DNA of 64,000 nucleotides from Favolaschia claudopus (Eukaryota > Basidiomycota > Agaricomycetes > Agaricales > Mycenaceae): NCBI GenBank assembly GCA_037176885.1, contig JAWWNJ010000008.1:1488001-1552000 (forward strand), written 5' to 3'. The notes under the pieces were generated by a model. It was not told the origin of the DNA. It saw nothing but the letters and a program-made list of their open reading frames with translations, and searched no databases. The stretch's first letter is position 1. Every line of letters begins with the position of its first letter. Positions 10,746 to 22,769 of the stretch are shown in pieces. The position numbers and the translations under genes are program-made.

Positions 10746-13283
10746 ATGGCGTCGATGAAGAAGACAATCGAATCTCCCTCGTCCGACTCGGATTCACAGC
10801 ATACGAATGTGCTAAGGGAACCGCCGAAGCGTTCGTGGCTTGGGATTTTATGGGATACTGCGGATGTAGGAGCGGAGGAACGACGGATGTTGTTCAAGGT
10901 CGATGCGTCTCTGCTGTTATTCGCTTCGGTATATCCTTTTTCTCTTTTGCAAAATGTATTCGCTCACACATCTCTTTTTCAGTTGGGTTATTTCATCAAG
11001 AATCTTGACCAGGCATGTGCATAGCTGTGACGAAGTGTATATTAACCTCATCCTTGTTGACTTTATACTAGACCAATGTTACGAGCGCTGTACTGACTTG
11101 CCTTCGAGCAAATTAATCTGTTGGCTGACCTATGAATTTTCATTAGTTCTTTGCCGGAATGAAAGAAGATCTGTGAGTTCTCTGCTGGCCTGTCTCGCTC
11201 TCTTTTTTCGAAATTTTACAATTTTGTCAGAAACATGAATGGTAACGAACTAGTTCATGCGACTTCTTACTGGACTGCCGGGTAAGATGATTTCTCTGCG
11301 CGCTTCGGCTGTGGTGTCTGACGATCTCACAGCTATGTTATCGGCCAACTGCCGTCGAATTTACTCCTTACGAGGATTTCACCGCAATATGTCATCCCGA
11401 CGGTAAGCGTTCAACGTGGAAGTGTTTATTGCAAGATATCGTTCAACTTTGGCAAGCTTGAATTGGCCTGGGGGCTTGCAACGCTGGGAACATATTCGGT
11501 GAAGAATGTCGAGGCCCTCTACGCGCTGAGGTTTCTTGGTCTGTTATTCTTGGTTTAAAGTTGGATTGCTTTAAGCTTATATGTCTTACAGTTGGTTTGT
11601 TCGAGTCCGGATTTTACCCCGGGATGCATTACATTTTGGGCTCCTGGTCTGTGTATTTCCAACAAACATATTGTTCTGCTGAGCCGATGGATACTACAGG
11701 TATACACCGCGCGAACTAGCGAAGCGATCGACCATATTCTGGGCGTCCGGCTCCCTTGGAACGATGTTTTCCGGATTCTTGCAAACGGCGGCTTACAACA
11801 ATTTAGACGGCGTTCGCGGGTTAGCTGGGTGGAGGTATGGACTCTCGCCTCTGTTTCTTATTTTCGCTTCTGACTGCACCTAGATGGTTGATGATCGTCG
11901 ATGCTATCGTGTACGTTCGATTCTATTGACCCGCAACGAAGCAAGTCTGAAGCATTCATCAGCACCATTCCAATTGCACTTTTCGGATTTGTGTTTCTTC
12001 CTGATTTGCCATGGTCGGCCAAGCCGTCCTTGCTTCTCAGCGCCGATGTAAGCCGCTCAAATTGATTCCAATCCATGTGGCGATTAAATTTCCTCAGGAG
12101 ATCGCTCTGGCCCGTGCAAGAATGAAAGCTGTTGGGCGGAAGGAGAAAGAGCCGTGGAGCAAGGCTAAGGTATTTACTACCACCTCTGTCTCTCGCCGAG
12201 CCCTCGCTGACGGGGTTATCTAGTTGCGACGAATCCTCACCGGCTGGCATATTTATATATTGCCCATTGAGTATGTGCTCTGGAACAACGGGAGCGCGCA
12301 GTCTCCTATGCAATATTGGCTCAAGAGCTTCAACGTCAAGCCGTATCCTGTCCCAGGGATACATTACACCGTCTCACAAGTTCAATTGTGTTGGTGCCGT
12401 TTGTGATTCTCTGAGCTAACATTCAAGAATACTCTCTTAGTACCTCTTCCGGCAACTGCCATCTTTTTTGTTACTGCTTTAACATTAGCTTGGGTCAGCG
12501 ATGGCCCGGCCAAAGGTGAGCGCACTGTGTCCAAATTGTCTTTCAACCTCGATACTAAGATTGAATTGGCAGGGTTAAGATGGCCATTTGTCATTGCGGG
12601 ATCAATCACCACCCTGATATTCGACACCGTATGGCTCTCTATGCCTCTTTACACTCACTTACGGGGACATTTTGCCTATTTCTACCTCATGACCCTCGGA
12701 GTGCGTCTCAGTTCAAATTTCTGCCAAAGTTCCACGGTTTGAACTCGTTGTTCAGACTACCGCGGGTCCGCTCATTCTCAACTGGATAAGTGAGATCACT
12801 GGCGCAGATGTGAGTCGTACATACTATTTACTTCCAAAACCAACGAGTTTATGGAGAATGAACTTCGCGCTATCTGTGTTGCGTTGGGCAACGATCTCGC
12901 CTATGTGGTTCAAGCAGTTGCGCCAAATTTTGTATGGAAGACGACGGACTTTCCGCGTGCTACGAAAGGCTATCATTGGTCTATAAGTATGCTCTTCAAA
13001 TCTCACTCGGCCGTCTCGCTAACCAAAAGCTAATTGTAGTTCTGCAATTCCTGCTGAGTGAGACTCTTTCCCGAGCTGTCGCGATTTACTAACCGCACTT
13101 TCAGTCACTTGGACTTTCTTGATTCTTTATCTCCTTCGCCGTGATAAAAAGAAAGGTTCTGAATCGGCAGTATCAGATACGAATCAACCTACACTCGAGC
13201 CGACGGAAACTAGTACTGTGGATTCGGGGACGGTTCCTGTACTTGAACATCACCGTCGTAAAGTAGATGAAATTATGGTTTAA
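10746..13283 (+). CDS. MFS transporter, Dal5/allantoate-permease-like (anion:cation symporter family)
   Basis: Twelve-helix major-facilitator plasma-membrane permease. The start MASMKKTIESPSSDSDSQHT is followed by LLFKVDASLLLFASLGYFIKN-LD, typical of the Dal5/Tna1/Liz1 group. Then come NVTSAFFAGMKEDL, WTAGYVIGQLPSNLLLTR, ALRFLVGLFESGFYPGMHYI, a central loop with ARARMKAVGRKEKEPWSK, ALTLAWVSDGP and a charged tail RRDKKKGS..HHRRKVDEIMV, stop at 13281-13283. More than ten introns of about 50 bp interrupt it; all fragments order correctly and I saw no break. Relatives import allantoate, nicotinate, pantothenate or biotin-like organic anions. The substrate here is unknown. Its position between a monooxygenase and a 2-oxoglutarate dioxygenase suggests it imports the compound they act on. 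Confidence 0.8.
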
Positions 13284-13693
13284 GGAGCGAAACGAATTCA
13301 ATTCGATGCCAAATTCCAACTGAGTTCTAGGACGATAACGCCATAATCACTCTCGTCGTACCTTGGAATTTCAAATGCGGCCCGTCGGGCAAAACTTGAA
13401 GATGATTCAACTCCAAAATATTGTGTGAGAATGGGAGGCAATGGCGCTATTTTTCGAGACAAGCTCAACATATACCTTACTATACTCTCCCAAGTCCCAA
13501 GTCATCTGCCACCCTTATCGCGAGAACGCTTTTTGGCTCCATTTCGAAGTCGTATTGCGTGCTAACTAGCTAAAGACGCTTGGTAAGTATTACTATTAAG
13601 TAAAGGTGAAAGGGCGTAGTATTTAGAGGGGCGCGAAACGATTTCTAGTGCTACTAGTATATTCTCGCGTCCAGAGCTTATTCTACTTACACC

Positions 13694-15499
13694 ATGGCCC
13701 CAGTCGCGACCGAAGTTGTTACCCCCACTCCTGCGCACCAGGTTATCAAGCCTAGCGCTATTCAAACGCCGACGTATCCCGAGGAAAGCGCAACCTTCAA
13801 GCGTCCCCCGGCAAACACGCTCCGGCGCTACGAGAGAGCGGGAATTGATATCTCGCGTGAGTTGAGCTTGCCCATTCGGTCTCGAAAAGCGTCGCGTAAC
13901 TGAAGCGATGCCTTGCAGAGGGATACCCGTACCTCCCTAACAAACCTGGTGAGCAACGACGAGGGTTTTCATGACGAGAATCTTGTTGACCAAGTTTTCT
14001 GTGTAGAATTTGTTCAGGATGTGGAGAAGTTGCAGACCAACTTGCGGAACTATGTCGATCCTGGAACCAGAGCTGATCCCGAGAAGAAGGCGCTTTTTGG
14101 TGCGGCGAAGGAGGTCAGGGATTTATCGATCCACGTCGGGGTGAGTTTTCCTTAGTCCCCGCCGTTCAGTCGAGAGACTTGAATTGTCCGCAGACCGAGA
14201 TTGTAGGTTTGCAACTCGCGGAGTTGACTGACCAGCAGCGGGACGAGCTTGCTCTCCTTGTAGCGTACGTCTCCAGTTTTCCACAATGCAAGTTGATTGC
14301 TGAAAACGTGTCTCGATTGCCAGTGAGCGCTCGGTCGTCTGTGCGTATCGGCATCTCAAAAACTCTTCGAAAATTGTAACTGACACGACTGCCATAGTCT
14401 TCCGAGACCAGGACCTTTCGCCACAGAAGCAGAAAGAGCTGGGAGTGTACCTCGGCGACGGCGAAATCGAGATTCATCCCCAGGTGCCTCAGGTGCCGGG
14501 TGTGCCGGGAGTGACTCTCATTTGGGAGCGCGCGCGGGAGTATCAGGTGAAGGTTCCGCGCGGATTCCGAAATGCCTATCCGTCTGGGAGCTATGGCTGT
14601 GAGTTGGTTGTCCGTCGAGGGTTGCTCGTCACTCAAGATGCTTCGCTCAGGGCACACTGATTTGGTACATCTCGCGTTTCCACCGGGGTACACACACTTG
14701 CACCAGGACACGGTTCCTGAGGTCGGCGGCGATACGCTCTGGGTAGGCGTTACTATACACGAGGGACAAGGAATTGATGAGCTAACTGCGTTTGTTCCAG
14801 GCTTCAGGCTACTCTGCCTACGACAAATTCTCGCCTGGTTTCCGCAAGCTTCTCGACGGGTTAAAGTGAGCTTGATAGCATATCGCTGCAATTGCAACAA
14901 TCCGACTGACTGCCTCTCAAAGCGGAATCTATCGCTCCGCCCACCAATACAAGGACGCCAATGACCCCAGTGCGCCGGCGCGCCATGTGCACATAATCCA
15001 CCCTCTGGTACGTCTGCCCCTTTGAGATAGTAACGAGGTCAGAACCGATGACGATGAGCTAGGTGCGCACACACCCTGTAACCGGATTTAAGACCGTTTT
15101 CGCGAATCGTGCTATGACTGTCGGTATTGAGGGACTTGACCAGGCAGAGAGCGACGCAATCTTGAACCACATCCACGAGTGCGCATCCATTTGTATAGAC
15201 GAGTGCCGATTGACGATCTTACCGCTGGCAGTGTGTACGAGAAGTCGACGGACCTCCAGATTCGCTGGAAGTGGACCCCGGGAACGTCCGCAATGTAGGT
15301 TTTCGGTCTGCATTGCTTGAAGCAGCTATTGACAGGTTTGATGTATAGCTGGGACAACCGCACGACTATCCACACGGTGTCTTTCGATTATGAGGGCAAG
15401 GGAGAGCGGCATGGTACAAGGGTTAGTTCGCTGGCGGAGAAGCCGTTCTTTGACCCCAGCTCGAAGTCGAGACGCGAAGCCTTGGGATTGGATGCTTGA
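13694..15499 (+). CDS. TauD/TfdA-type 2-oxoglutarate Fe(II) dioxygenase
   Basis: Non-heme iron oxygenase that couples 2-oxoglutarate decarboxylation to substrate hydroxylation (taurine, sulfonate or herbicide-type acids in relatives). ATG 13694 sits in a good CACCATGG context. In order: LRRYERAGIDIS, IHVGTEIVGLQLAELTDQQ, VVFRDQDLSPQKQKELG and the metal-binding WHTD (completed by the splice into 14649). Then FPPGYTHLHQDTVPEVGGDT, SGYSAYDKFSPGFRKLLDGL, ARHVHIIHPLVRTHPVTG, QIRWKWTPGTSA-WDNRTTIH with the distal metal His, and GTRVSSLAEKPFF with the 2-oxoglutarate-binding Arg. The iron triad and Arg are all present, so it is probably active. About eight introns; the stop is at 15497-15499. It follows the transporter by 410 bp in the same direction. 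Confidence 0.85.
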
Positions 15500-16050
15500 A
15501 GTTTTGTACAATAGGTGGTTCGCTGTAAATTCTTGTAACCAATTTGATAAATCTCTGCTGCGTTGATTTCTCTGCGTCGTGAGTATTTTGAGAGACCAAA
15601 GTACGCTGCGATTCACAGAGTGCAGGCCAAGAGAACTTGAAGAACAACGTCCAAATATCCCTGTGGATTCATGCTAAGCTGAGCATAGGCTGTGGTGACG
15701 GTGACAAACGAGGATACCTTGCCATTTAAACCTCTCGGAAATCCGTGCCGGATTTGATCGTAACAGCTTGCCGCTGTCGCGCAAGTTTGCAGAGAGAGCT
15801 GGAGAGAGTAAGGCTGGGGCATCACAAGGTTGAAGTGTATGAGGCATATAGGGCTTAGAATTTGGTTGAGCACAACATGCAAAATATCTGGTCGTGGCAG
15901 GAGGAGTATGACGGTAACTCGGCACGCCGGCGCATCGGCACTGATTGCCGGCTGACCCAAAAAGGCAGGCGCCTGTGCTGATGGTAAGCCGCCTCCGCTC
16001 TTTGTCGTCGTTTCTCGCGTCCTCCTCGCACCTCCTCCTCCGTTTCCTCC
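15500..16050. other. Intergenic, dioxygenase 3' side to ubc13 promoter
   Basis: No supported gene. The last about 60 bases before the ubc13 ATG are C/T-rich (CCTCCTCGCACCTCCTCC), as in many fungal housekeeping promoters. I see no TATA box. Confidence 0.5.
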
Positions 16051-16875
16051 ATGGCTCTCCCCAAGGCGAGTCCTTTGCTCGCTGCTGCTGCCATCGTCTG
16101 TGGCTAACTCAAGCCCTCCCCCCTTCTTATCCGATTAGCGCATCATCAAGGTACCCCCGCTCTTCCTCAAAAGCACTACTAGGTAGCTTCTGAGAACAAT
16201 CGCCACTTAGGAAACCGAGCGCTTAGTGGCGGACCCTGCACCTGGAATCACCGCCGCGCCACATGAGGAGAATCTGCGATACTTCGATGTCACAATCCAA
16301 GGTCCCGATGGTAGCCCTTTTCAGAGTGCGTCTCTGTCTCGCGTTATCTCTTTTATGCTCCCAGCCCGCGTTTGGTTCTCTCTGGATCCCTGCACATCGT
16401 CCAGTGTCTCTACGTCTTCAGCGAGCTCCGGGCTGATTTCCCTTTTTTGTCGTTGTAGATGGTGTATTCAAGCTCGAGCTGTTTCTGCCCGAGGAGTATC
16501 CTATGGCACCTCCAAAGGTCCGGTTTCTCACCAAGATCTACCACCCTAACATTGGTGAGCCCGCCGTCTTTGACGTTTATCTTCTGGCTGATCCTCGTGT
16601 GCGCTACCTAGACAAACTCGGGCGTATCTGTCTCGACATTCTGAAAGGCACGTAATCGCTCTTCACTCTCTCTCTGTACGCTCATATGCTGGGCAATAGA
16701 CAAATGGTCCCCCGCCCTTCAAATCCGCACCGTCTTACTCTCGATACAGGCGCTCCTCAGCGCGCCAAATCCGGACGACCCACTAGCACCCGACGTCGCG
16801 AAGCACTACAAGGAGAACGAGAAGGACGCGCAACGCGTTAGTCGCGAGTGGACGCAGCAATACGCGTCGGATTGA
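16051..16875 (+). CDS. ubc13: Ubiquitin-conjugating enzyme E2, Ubc13 (UBE2N) type
   Basis: E2 enzyme that with an Mms2-type partner builds Lys63-linked ubiquitin chains in DNA-damage tolerance. The spliced protein (about 150 aa, the family's normal length) begins [22 protein letters not shown], closely matching fungal and animal Ubc13. It holds [38 protein letters not shown], the HPN box TKIYHPNI and the active-site Cys in [19 protein letters not shown]. It ends [11 protein letters not shown], stop at 16873-16875. Conservation fixes every splice. Two introns use GC instead of GT at the donor: AAG|GCGAGT at 16066 (to AG at 16138) and AAG|GCACGT at 16649 (to AG at 16699). The other three are GT-AG. 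All key residues are intact. Confidence 0.95.
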
Positions 16876-18000
16876 GGCGGCTGTATATGGTGTATGGTGC
16901 GGATGTATTGTTAGGCATGGTATCTTGAATGACAATGTACAGTGGATCGATCTCCCATCTCTTTCATCTTGCGTGGAGCGAGACTATTTAGAATGCTGAT
17001 ACGCTAGAGTCACAGATTTATTATTCATATTGTAGAGCCCCGGCCGCTTCCTTATGCACCTGCGAACTTGGACTCGGCCTTGTATATGCAGTGGGGGGCG
17101 CTACCGCGATTTCTCTTCCACACATCCCGCCTTCCTTCGATGGCGAATTTGGAGCGGGTCCCGCGACAGCTCGAGTACACGGAATCCCGCGCTGAGCGGG
17201 CCAATACTAGATAAGAGGATCTCAATTCGAATTGGAAGGCATTGAAGTAATGATACTGGGCTACGACTCGACTGCTCCTCGATGCCGCACCAAGCTCGGG
17301 ATGAGGAACCTTCCCCGCTGCTTAGTTCAGGAGCTTAGGATCTGGTCACAGACGATTCAGATACTCTCCAGTCAAGTTTATCGCCACAGTCGCGACAATA
17401 ATGTCGCCTGGTTATCCCCCTTCTCTTAACTGCCACTTCCCACGTTCTGCAGAGACTTATCTGTTAGTATCTTGTTCCTCCCATGACTCTGAAGGCGAGC
17501 CCGGTCGACGGGACCAGCGACAGACGCGATGTGCGCGCTAGCTGTGCAGAAGAGGTACGCCGCTTCGCTCACTGTCGTGACTGTCAGCGACCGGGGGTGT
17601 GTGTCGACGTCCTTTCTTGGGCAATGGAAGTAACTATTAAGCGTATCTAAGGCGCTGGAACTTGAAGGATATGAAGGATATGGATACTACTGCTCTGTGT
17701 GGTTGACTGCTTGAATCGGAAACCTCTCGAGGCAAAATTCCCCTGAGATGGGGTGCTCGATGCTGCGTGCACCGAACCTCGCTCGCCGAACGCATGCCAC
17801 AAATATTTTCTTTTCTGGAAAACTCTGCTTGCCATTTGCTGGGAGCTTACACCACGTCGATGACTAAACCATCCTGTTACTTCCAGCCGCGATGACGCGG
17901 CGCGGAACGAAGAATTTCTCCCAATCTTGCTCTCAATCGCGGAGGATGTCCGACGCCAATTTAATTTTGGAGCCTACCGGTCCTACCGGTTCACAATTCA
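16876..18000. other. Intergenic, no supported gene
   Basis: Only short ORFs without recognisable content. A direct CCTACCGGT-CCTACCGGT repeat occurs near 17975, in the promoter of the following SDR. Confidence 0.5.
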
Positions 18001-18008
18001 TATAAGAG
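18001..18008 (+). promoter_or_regulatory. TATA-like box upstream of SDR
   Basis: TATAAGAG lies 60 bp before the SDR start codon at 18061, a suitable distance for a fungal core promoter. Confidence 0.4.
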
Positions 18009-18060
18009 AGAGCGAAGTTCGCGACTCTTGCACCTCTCTCACGAGTCACCAGAAGCAGAA

Positions 18061-19527
18061 ATGCCAATCTTCAACATCGACACAACTTCGGAGGAAGTAG
18101 CTGCGGCCTTCACTGAAGAAATCAAAGGAAAGAATGGTAAGGCCGCCGCGCTCAGCTTTTATTAGGTCAATTTACGAGCTGTCGTTAATTCCATGCATTC
18201 TAGTGCTCATTACGGGGACTTCCATCGGTGGCATCGGATACAAGGCTGCAGAGACGATCGCAAGATACGCTGCGCTTGTCATCATCACAGGACACAATGT
18301 AGAACGGTTAGACGTCGCGCATCGAGTTCAAGTTGAAAGGAACTCAGATGTTCACAAGGCTCAAACTATCGGAAGAAGCGCTGAAGAAGGAAGTCCCTGG
18401 CGCGAATATTCGACCACTTCTACTCAACTTGTCTTCCTTCGATGCGGTTCGCAAAGCAGCTGATGAAGTAAATGCATATCCCGAAAATATCGACGTGAAG
18501 TCTTCACTACCTTCGTCAAAATCGATTTCCACTCAATTGCGCTAATTGGTTTTTAGATCCTGATTAATAACGCCGCTGCATCTATATGCCCGTTCACGCT
18601 CACCACAGATGGTTTCGAGCAGCAAATGGCCACCGATCATTTGGGCCCGTTCCTCTTCACAGCTCTGATCTTACCGAAGATTCAAGCTGCCAAAACTTCG
18701 ACTTTTACTCCCCGCGTTGTCAATGTGTCGAGCGGCGCACACTTGTGGTGTAGTGGTATTGACCTGGCAGAGGTGGAGAAACCGCAGGAGAGCACGTATA
18801 ATGGGACGCAAGCCTATGCGAAAGCCAAGAGCGCGAACATCCTGGCGGCTCGCGAGCTCACGCGGCGTGCGGGTGGGCAATTACACGCGTTTAGCGTGTG
18901 CCCAGGAGGTGGGTGCAGCAGCTCAACTTTTGACCGGAAATCTTCATCGAAAGAATACGAATTTAGCTACCCCGACGAACTTCGTGTTTCAGAATTCGGA
19001 CGCACGATCATATTTTTTGGACAGCGGTCTGTTCATTTGTACCTGGTGATTGATTTCTGAGTTCGATTCTATCGCAGGCGTCATCTCGGAGAACGGTAAA
19101 CCTTCTGCCAATGCTTCATCTCTTTTGAAGGAAATTCCTCAAACATCGTCGCTGTCCTGGAAGACGATCTCACAAGGCACAGCAACGTATGATTTTGCTT
19201 TCGGTTCAAATTTGACTGCTCACCGGAACTTCGGCTATAGGATGCTCGTGGCGGCCTTCGACCCATCTCTTAACGGTTAGTTTGCTATAAGGAACCTTTA
19301 CATCGTTTACATCGAGTTCCTGACCAACCGTCAAAGATAAACCTGGCTGTCATCTTGCAAATGCAGTTGTGGCAAACGAGAATGTCGCGCCGCACAGCTC
19401 TGACATGGTATGTCTTTAAAAATCTAGCTTGATATAACTCTGTATCTGAGTCTGTTCGTGGAATCAGGAGACGGCCAAGAAACTTTGGGAACTTAGTGAA
19501 CGACTTGTTGGTGTAAAGTGTCTTTGA
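18061..19527 (+). CDS. Short-chain dehydrogenase/reductase, complete
   Basis: Classical SDR oxidoreductase with NAD(P) cofactor. Spliced order: MPIFNIDTTSEEVAAAFTEE, Rossmann TGTSIGGIG after a first intron, ..EVPGANIRPLLLNLSSFDA, the structural ILINNAAAS (NNAA-like) motif, VVNVSSGAH with the active-site Ser, and catalytic YAKAK. The tail is built from four small exons: GVISENGKPSAN.., MLVAAFDPSLN, VVANENVAPHSSDM and ETAKKLWELSERLVGVKCL. Stop at 19525-19527. The total is about 330 aa, usual for the retinol-dehydrogenase/WWOX-like group. It is the intact paralog of the partial gene at 1-814, with the same 3' exon layout. The substrate is unknown. Confidence 0.85.
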
Positions 19528-20321
19528 AAGGCTGTGTTGCATATAGCAAGACAGATCTCGAGCCAGATATTTCACCCCGGAACTTTGTTGTGCCCGCATT
19601 CTATGCCGAATTATAAGTGACTCTGTTTTCTTGTGGTCTCGATAATTCAACTCCTCGTTACATGATGCAAATAAACATACTAAACTTGACATGGTGACGT
19701 AGTATTGAGCGGCAAGGATAGGAAAAACAAACGCTGAGCTTGTCGCAGTTGGCCATGGTGCGTTTGATTACTTGAATTGTGAAAATCAAGTATCTCATCA
19801 GTGCCCGCGGAATAAGCCGAACTTTTCAACCACAGTTGATGGCCGGAAAATCACCTCTCATGGAGCAGGTTGAACGATGAAAAATGCCCGGAGGCATCCA
19901 GAACGCTCTCTCGGGGATTGCGGTTTCGATGCTGAGACATTTGGACGAGAAAATCTCAAGGTCTCACTTTCTCCGAGATGACCGAACCTCGACCTAGGTT
20001 GCGATATTTGGCGCACACATCTTGAAGCTATTGACGAAACTTGGCGAGAGACGGTGAGTGGTCCATCTGGAATCGATTTACGTTGGGGAATCACGGATAA
20101 TCTTTTCTAATATAGAGCTGTGCTCAATCAGAACCCGAATGTTCAACTTTTTCGCGTCTCGTTCTTCTCGTCGAACTCGGTGTCTTCGGCGTATTTCTCG
20201 TCGAATGGGAAAGAATCTAGAGTGCAATCTAGACTGATCGAGAGCAATGTCTCACTGCAAGACGCCGAAAAAAACTCCAAGACACGAAGAAGTATGTCTC
20301 GGCCCCTATTTCCTTTCTTGG
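19528..20321. other. Intergenic, no supported gene
   Basis: I see no coding or repeat signal beyond short chance ORFs. Its right end holds the TATA box of the next gene. Confidence 0.5.
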
Positions 20322-20329
20322 TATAAATA
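20322..20329 (+). promoter_or_regulatory. TATA box
   Basis: TATAAATA about 100 bp before the start codon at 20431. A C/T-rich, CAAC-ending leader (CTCTACATCAAC) follows directly before the ATG, typical of a well-expressed fungal gene. Confidence 0.5.
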
Positions 20330-20430
20330 CCTCTGCCTTTCGCTGTATGTACTTTCCTCACTTCGCTACTCAGCGTAACTCCACACAAAAACACTCTCAT
20401 CTACCCATCTTCATCTACCTCTACATCAAC

Positions 20431-21299
20431 ATGCCTCCTGCTCCTGCTCCCCAAGATACCGCTGGTCCTTATACTTCTTTCGACCCGTTCCACTGGGACC
20501 CGTTCCCCATGCCCACCTTCCTCGTCACGCCTTCCGCGGCGACGCCTACCTCGTCGAACTGGGTTGATCCGTTGACGCAGGGCGTCCCGGCTCCGCCCAA
20601 GTTGCCTGTGTGGGGTATTGTTCTCATGGCGGTGTCCCTTGGAATTGGGTTTCTGTTTATATGTTATTATGCGTATAAGAGCAGTAAGGTGTGGAGTGCC
20701 AAGTTGCCTAGTAATAATGTGAGCTTTGAATGCTTTTACTTCATTATCTTTGACTTATGTTCGATGGAATGTAGCCCAAGAGGGAGCGACTTTCCTTCTC
20801 GCAGAAAGTCGAGAAGATTATGGTCGGGGAGGTGGTGACGAAGCCAATTGCGGCTCCTCCTCCTGCGTATACGGGAAACAAATCCGTGCGTTTCTCATCT
20901 TGCGCATCGATTGAATTAGACTGACTTGGTATGCAGATGCAACAATCGTCCGTTCGCAGTCCCAAAGCTCAGCCATCCCTGGGCCCTAAAGACGTCGACG
21001 AGGCACCACGTAAACCCTCTATCCTCCGCGAGACCCACAAGTTCAGCGACCCACCCGCCTACCTCGTCTCAATGGAAAAGAAATGGTACGGATTCGATGA
21101 ATCCGCTCTTCGTGAATCCATCACGCATGCCAACACCCGACACAATAAACACAAAGACTCTCATATCCCAAAGCCGTATATCGGGCCGAGTCGAAAGAAG
21201 TCCATGCAGGCTGCGCGGGCTGCAGCTGCAGCTGCGAGTCGCGGTGATGCGGAGCAAGGGTTGCCTCCGATCCTCCGCCCCGAGGGTGCGCGTTGGTAA
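20431..21299 (+). CDS. Single-pass membrane protein, unknown function
   Basis: Not recognised. Three exons: 20431-20717, 20774-20882 and 20938-21299 (edges approximate), giving about 250 aa. The N-terminus is Pro/Ser/Thr-rich (MPPAPAPQDTAGPYTSFDPF..) with no signal peptide. A single hydrophobic segment, VWGIVLMAVSLGIGFLFICY, lies around residues 68-90 and is followed by basic residues (YKSSKVWSAK). That arrangement suggests an outward N-terminus and a cytoplasmic tail. The tail is basic and disordered, with KRERLSFSQKVEKIMVGEV, a proline patch (APPPAYTG, which contains a PPxY-like APPPAY, a possible WW-domain ligand) and a run of alanines near the end. Stop at 21297-21299. Confidence 0.7.
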
Positions 21300-21797
21300 G
21301 GGGTGTTGAAATCCGGAGGTGTGAAGAGGATGAAATGTTCTCAGGTTCGCGGTGGACGACGTCGAGGTATGCACGTTTATGCGTTCCACCTGTGATTTCC
21401 AGTTCTGATAATTTCGGATTTAGGAATGAGCTCGATGTTCCACACGCCGCTGGGACTGCAGCTGTACCACGATTGGACAAATCGTGTTCGTTACGCCGCT
21501 GCAACAAGCGACCGGTCCCACATTTCGGTGCCACCTGGGCTGAACGAGTTCATGGCCTTGCGATAGCTGGCCCTTCAGACGGAGTCAGTCGGCATCATGT
21601 CTTGCGAGAGACTATTGGTGGAGATATATCATACCCGGACCACCTGTGACCATTCCGAGGTGGAATAAATCCAAGTTGAACTCTTCAACAGTCGTTGTTC
21701 AATTTCTTGAATGGATTTTTACTTTTAACAAATGCCCAAGTGAGAATTAATGTGACTAAACTGTCATTATATCAGTATACGTCCCACCGCTGCTGCC

Positions 21798-22155
21798 GTG
21801 AACCCTTCGTCTGAACTCGGCTTGCGGCTGGAAATCGAGTTGTTGGTTGAACCGTGGGTAAGCATCGGCAAGTTGCGAAAAGTTTCCGATGCCGATACCG
21901 TAACGTGGGACATTCGTTTGAGCTCTTCTGCCACTGAACCGTCTGTACAAATGAAGGGCTCAAACCTCGATGAAAAGAGTGTTAAGTATGCATATATTCC
22001 CAGATTTGTGTCTAAGTGACCAACCTCTCCCCAGTTTTGTCACGTTGAAATCGGCCATTCGAAGCGGACGCAGCCGCACTCGTCGTCAACTCGTCGTAGT
22101 CGCAGCTCATGCTTGCCTTGCAAGAGATACTACCAGAGATGTCTTTTTTCAATGA
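21798..22155 (+). CDS. Possible small gene or gene fragment, unknown
   Basis: Frame 21798-21991 reads ..SELGLRLEIELLVEPWVSIG, ..DADTVTWDIRLSSSATEPSV and ..NLDEKSV. With a GTATGC-to-CCCCAG intron (about 21996-22034) it continues ..FVTLKSAIRSGRSRTRRQLV to a stop at 22155. The composition is protein-like but I recognise no domain and the start is unsure. It could be a remnant. Confidence 0.25.
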
Positions 22156-22769
22156 ATACTGGTACCATCTCATTATGCCATCGGAGGATTCTCTTCCCGG
22201 ACTCTGTCTCCGCAACACGCTTGCCACATTTCGGCAATACTCATTTCGTGCATGAGAGTCTACGGAGCAGCTACGGCAGCGCTCGACGCGGTCCATTTCT
22301 ACTACGGTCGGGAGACTAACCGCCCCGTTGAGATCCCAAACACCCGACATGATCTGTGAGGCTGGAAATGGTCAAGACTCGAGACGCTATTACTGGATGT
22401 GCATTCGTGTCTATCTTGCTCTATGCCGTGCGAAGGCGATGAAGTTTGCAAAGAACTCTGGCCTTGAATTGTGAAGATGAAGCAAGCAGGCGGGTGAAAC
22501 TTGGGCAAGACGGATCATCAGGTACAAATATACCGCTGCCGCTCTACACCAATCCGTACCAATGTGCATTGCAGCCCGATCCCTCCCTGACTGAACTCGA
22601 TTACGTCTCAACGCGTTCAGCGCACGCCATACGACCTCCTTTCTCAAGGCCAGCGAATGTAGGAACGACACCTTCACTTGAAGTAAAACGGACTACCCTT
22701 GTTTGGGAAATTGGGTATCTCGCTATACACCCATACCGCTGTGTGATTCTGGTATTCCTCCTCTCCAAG

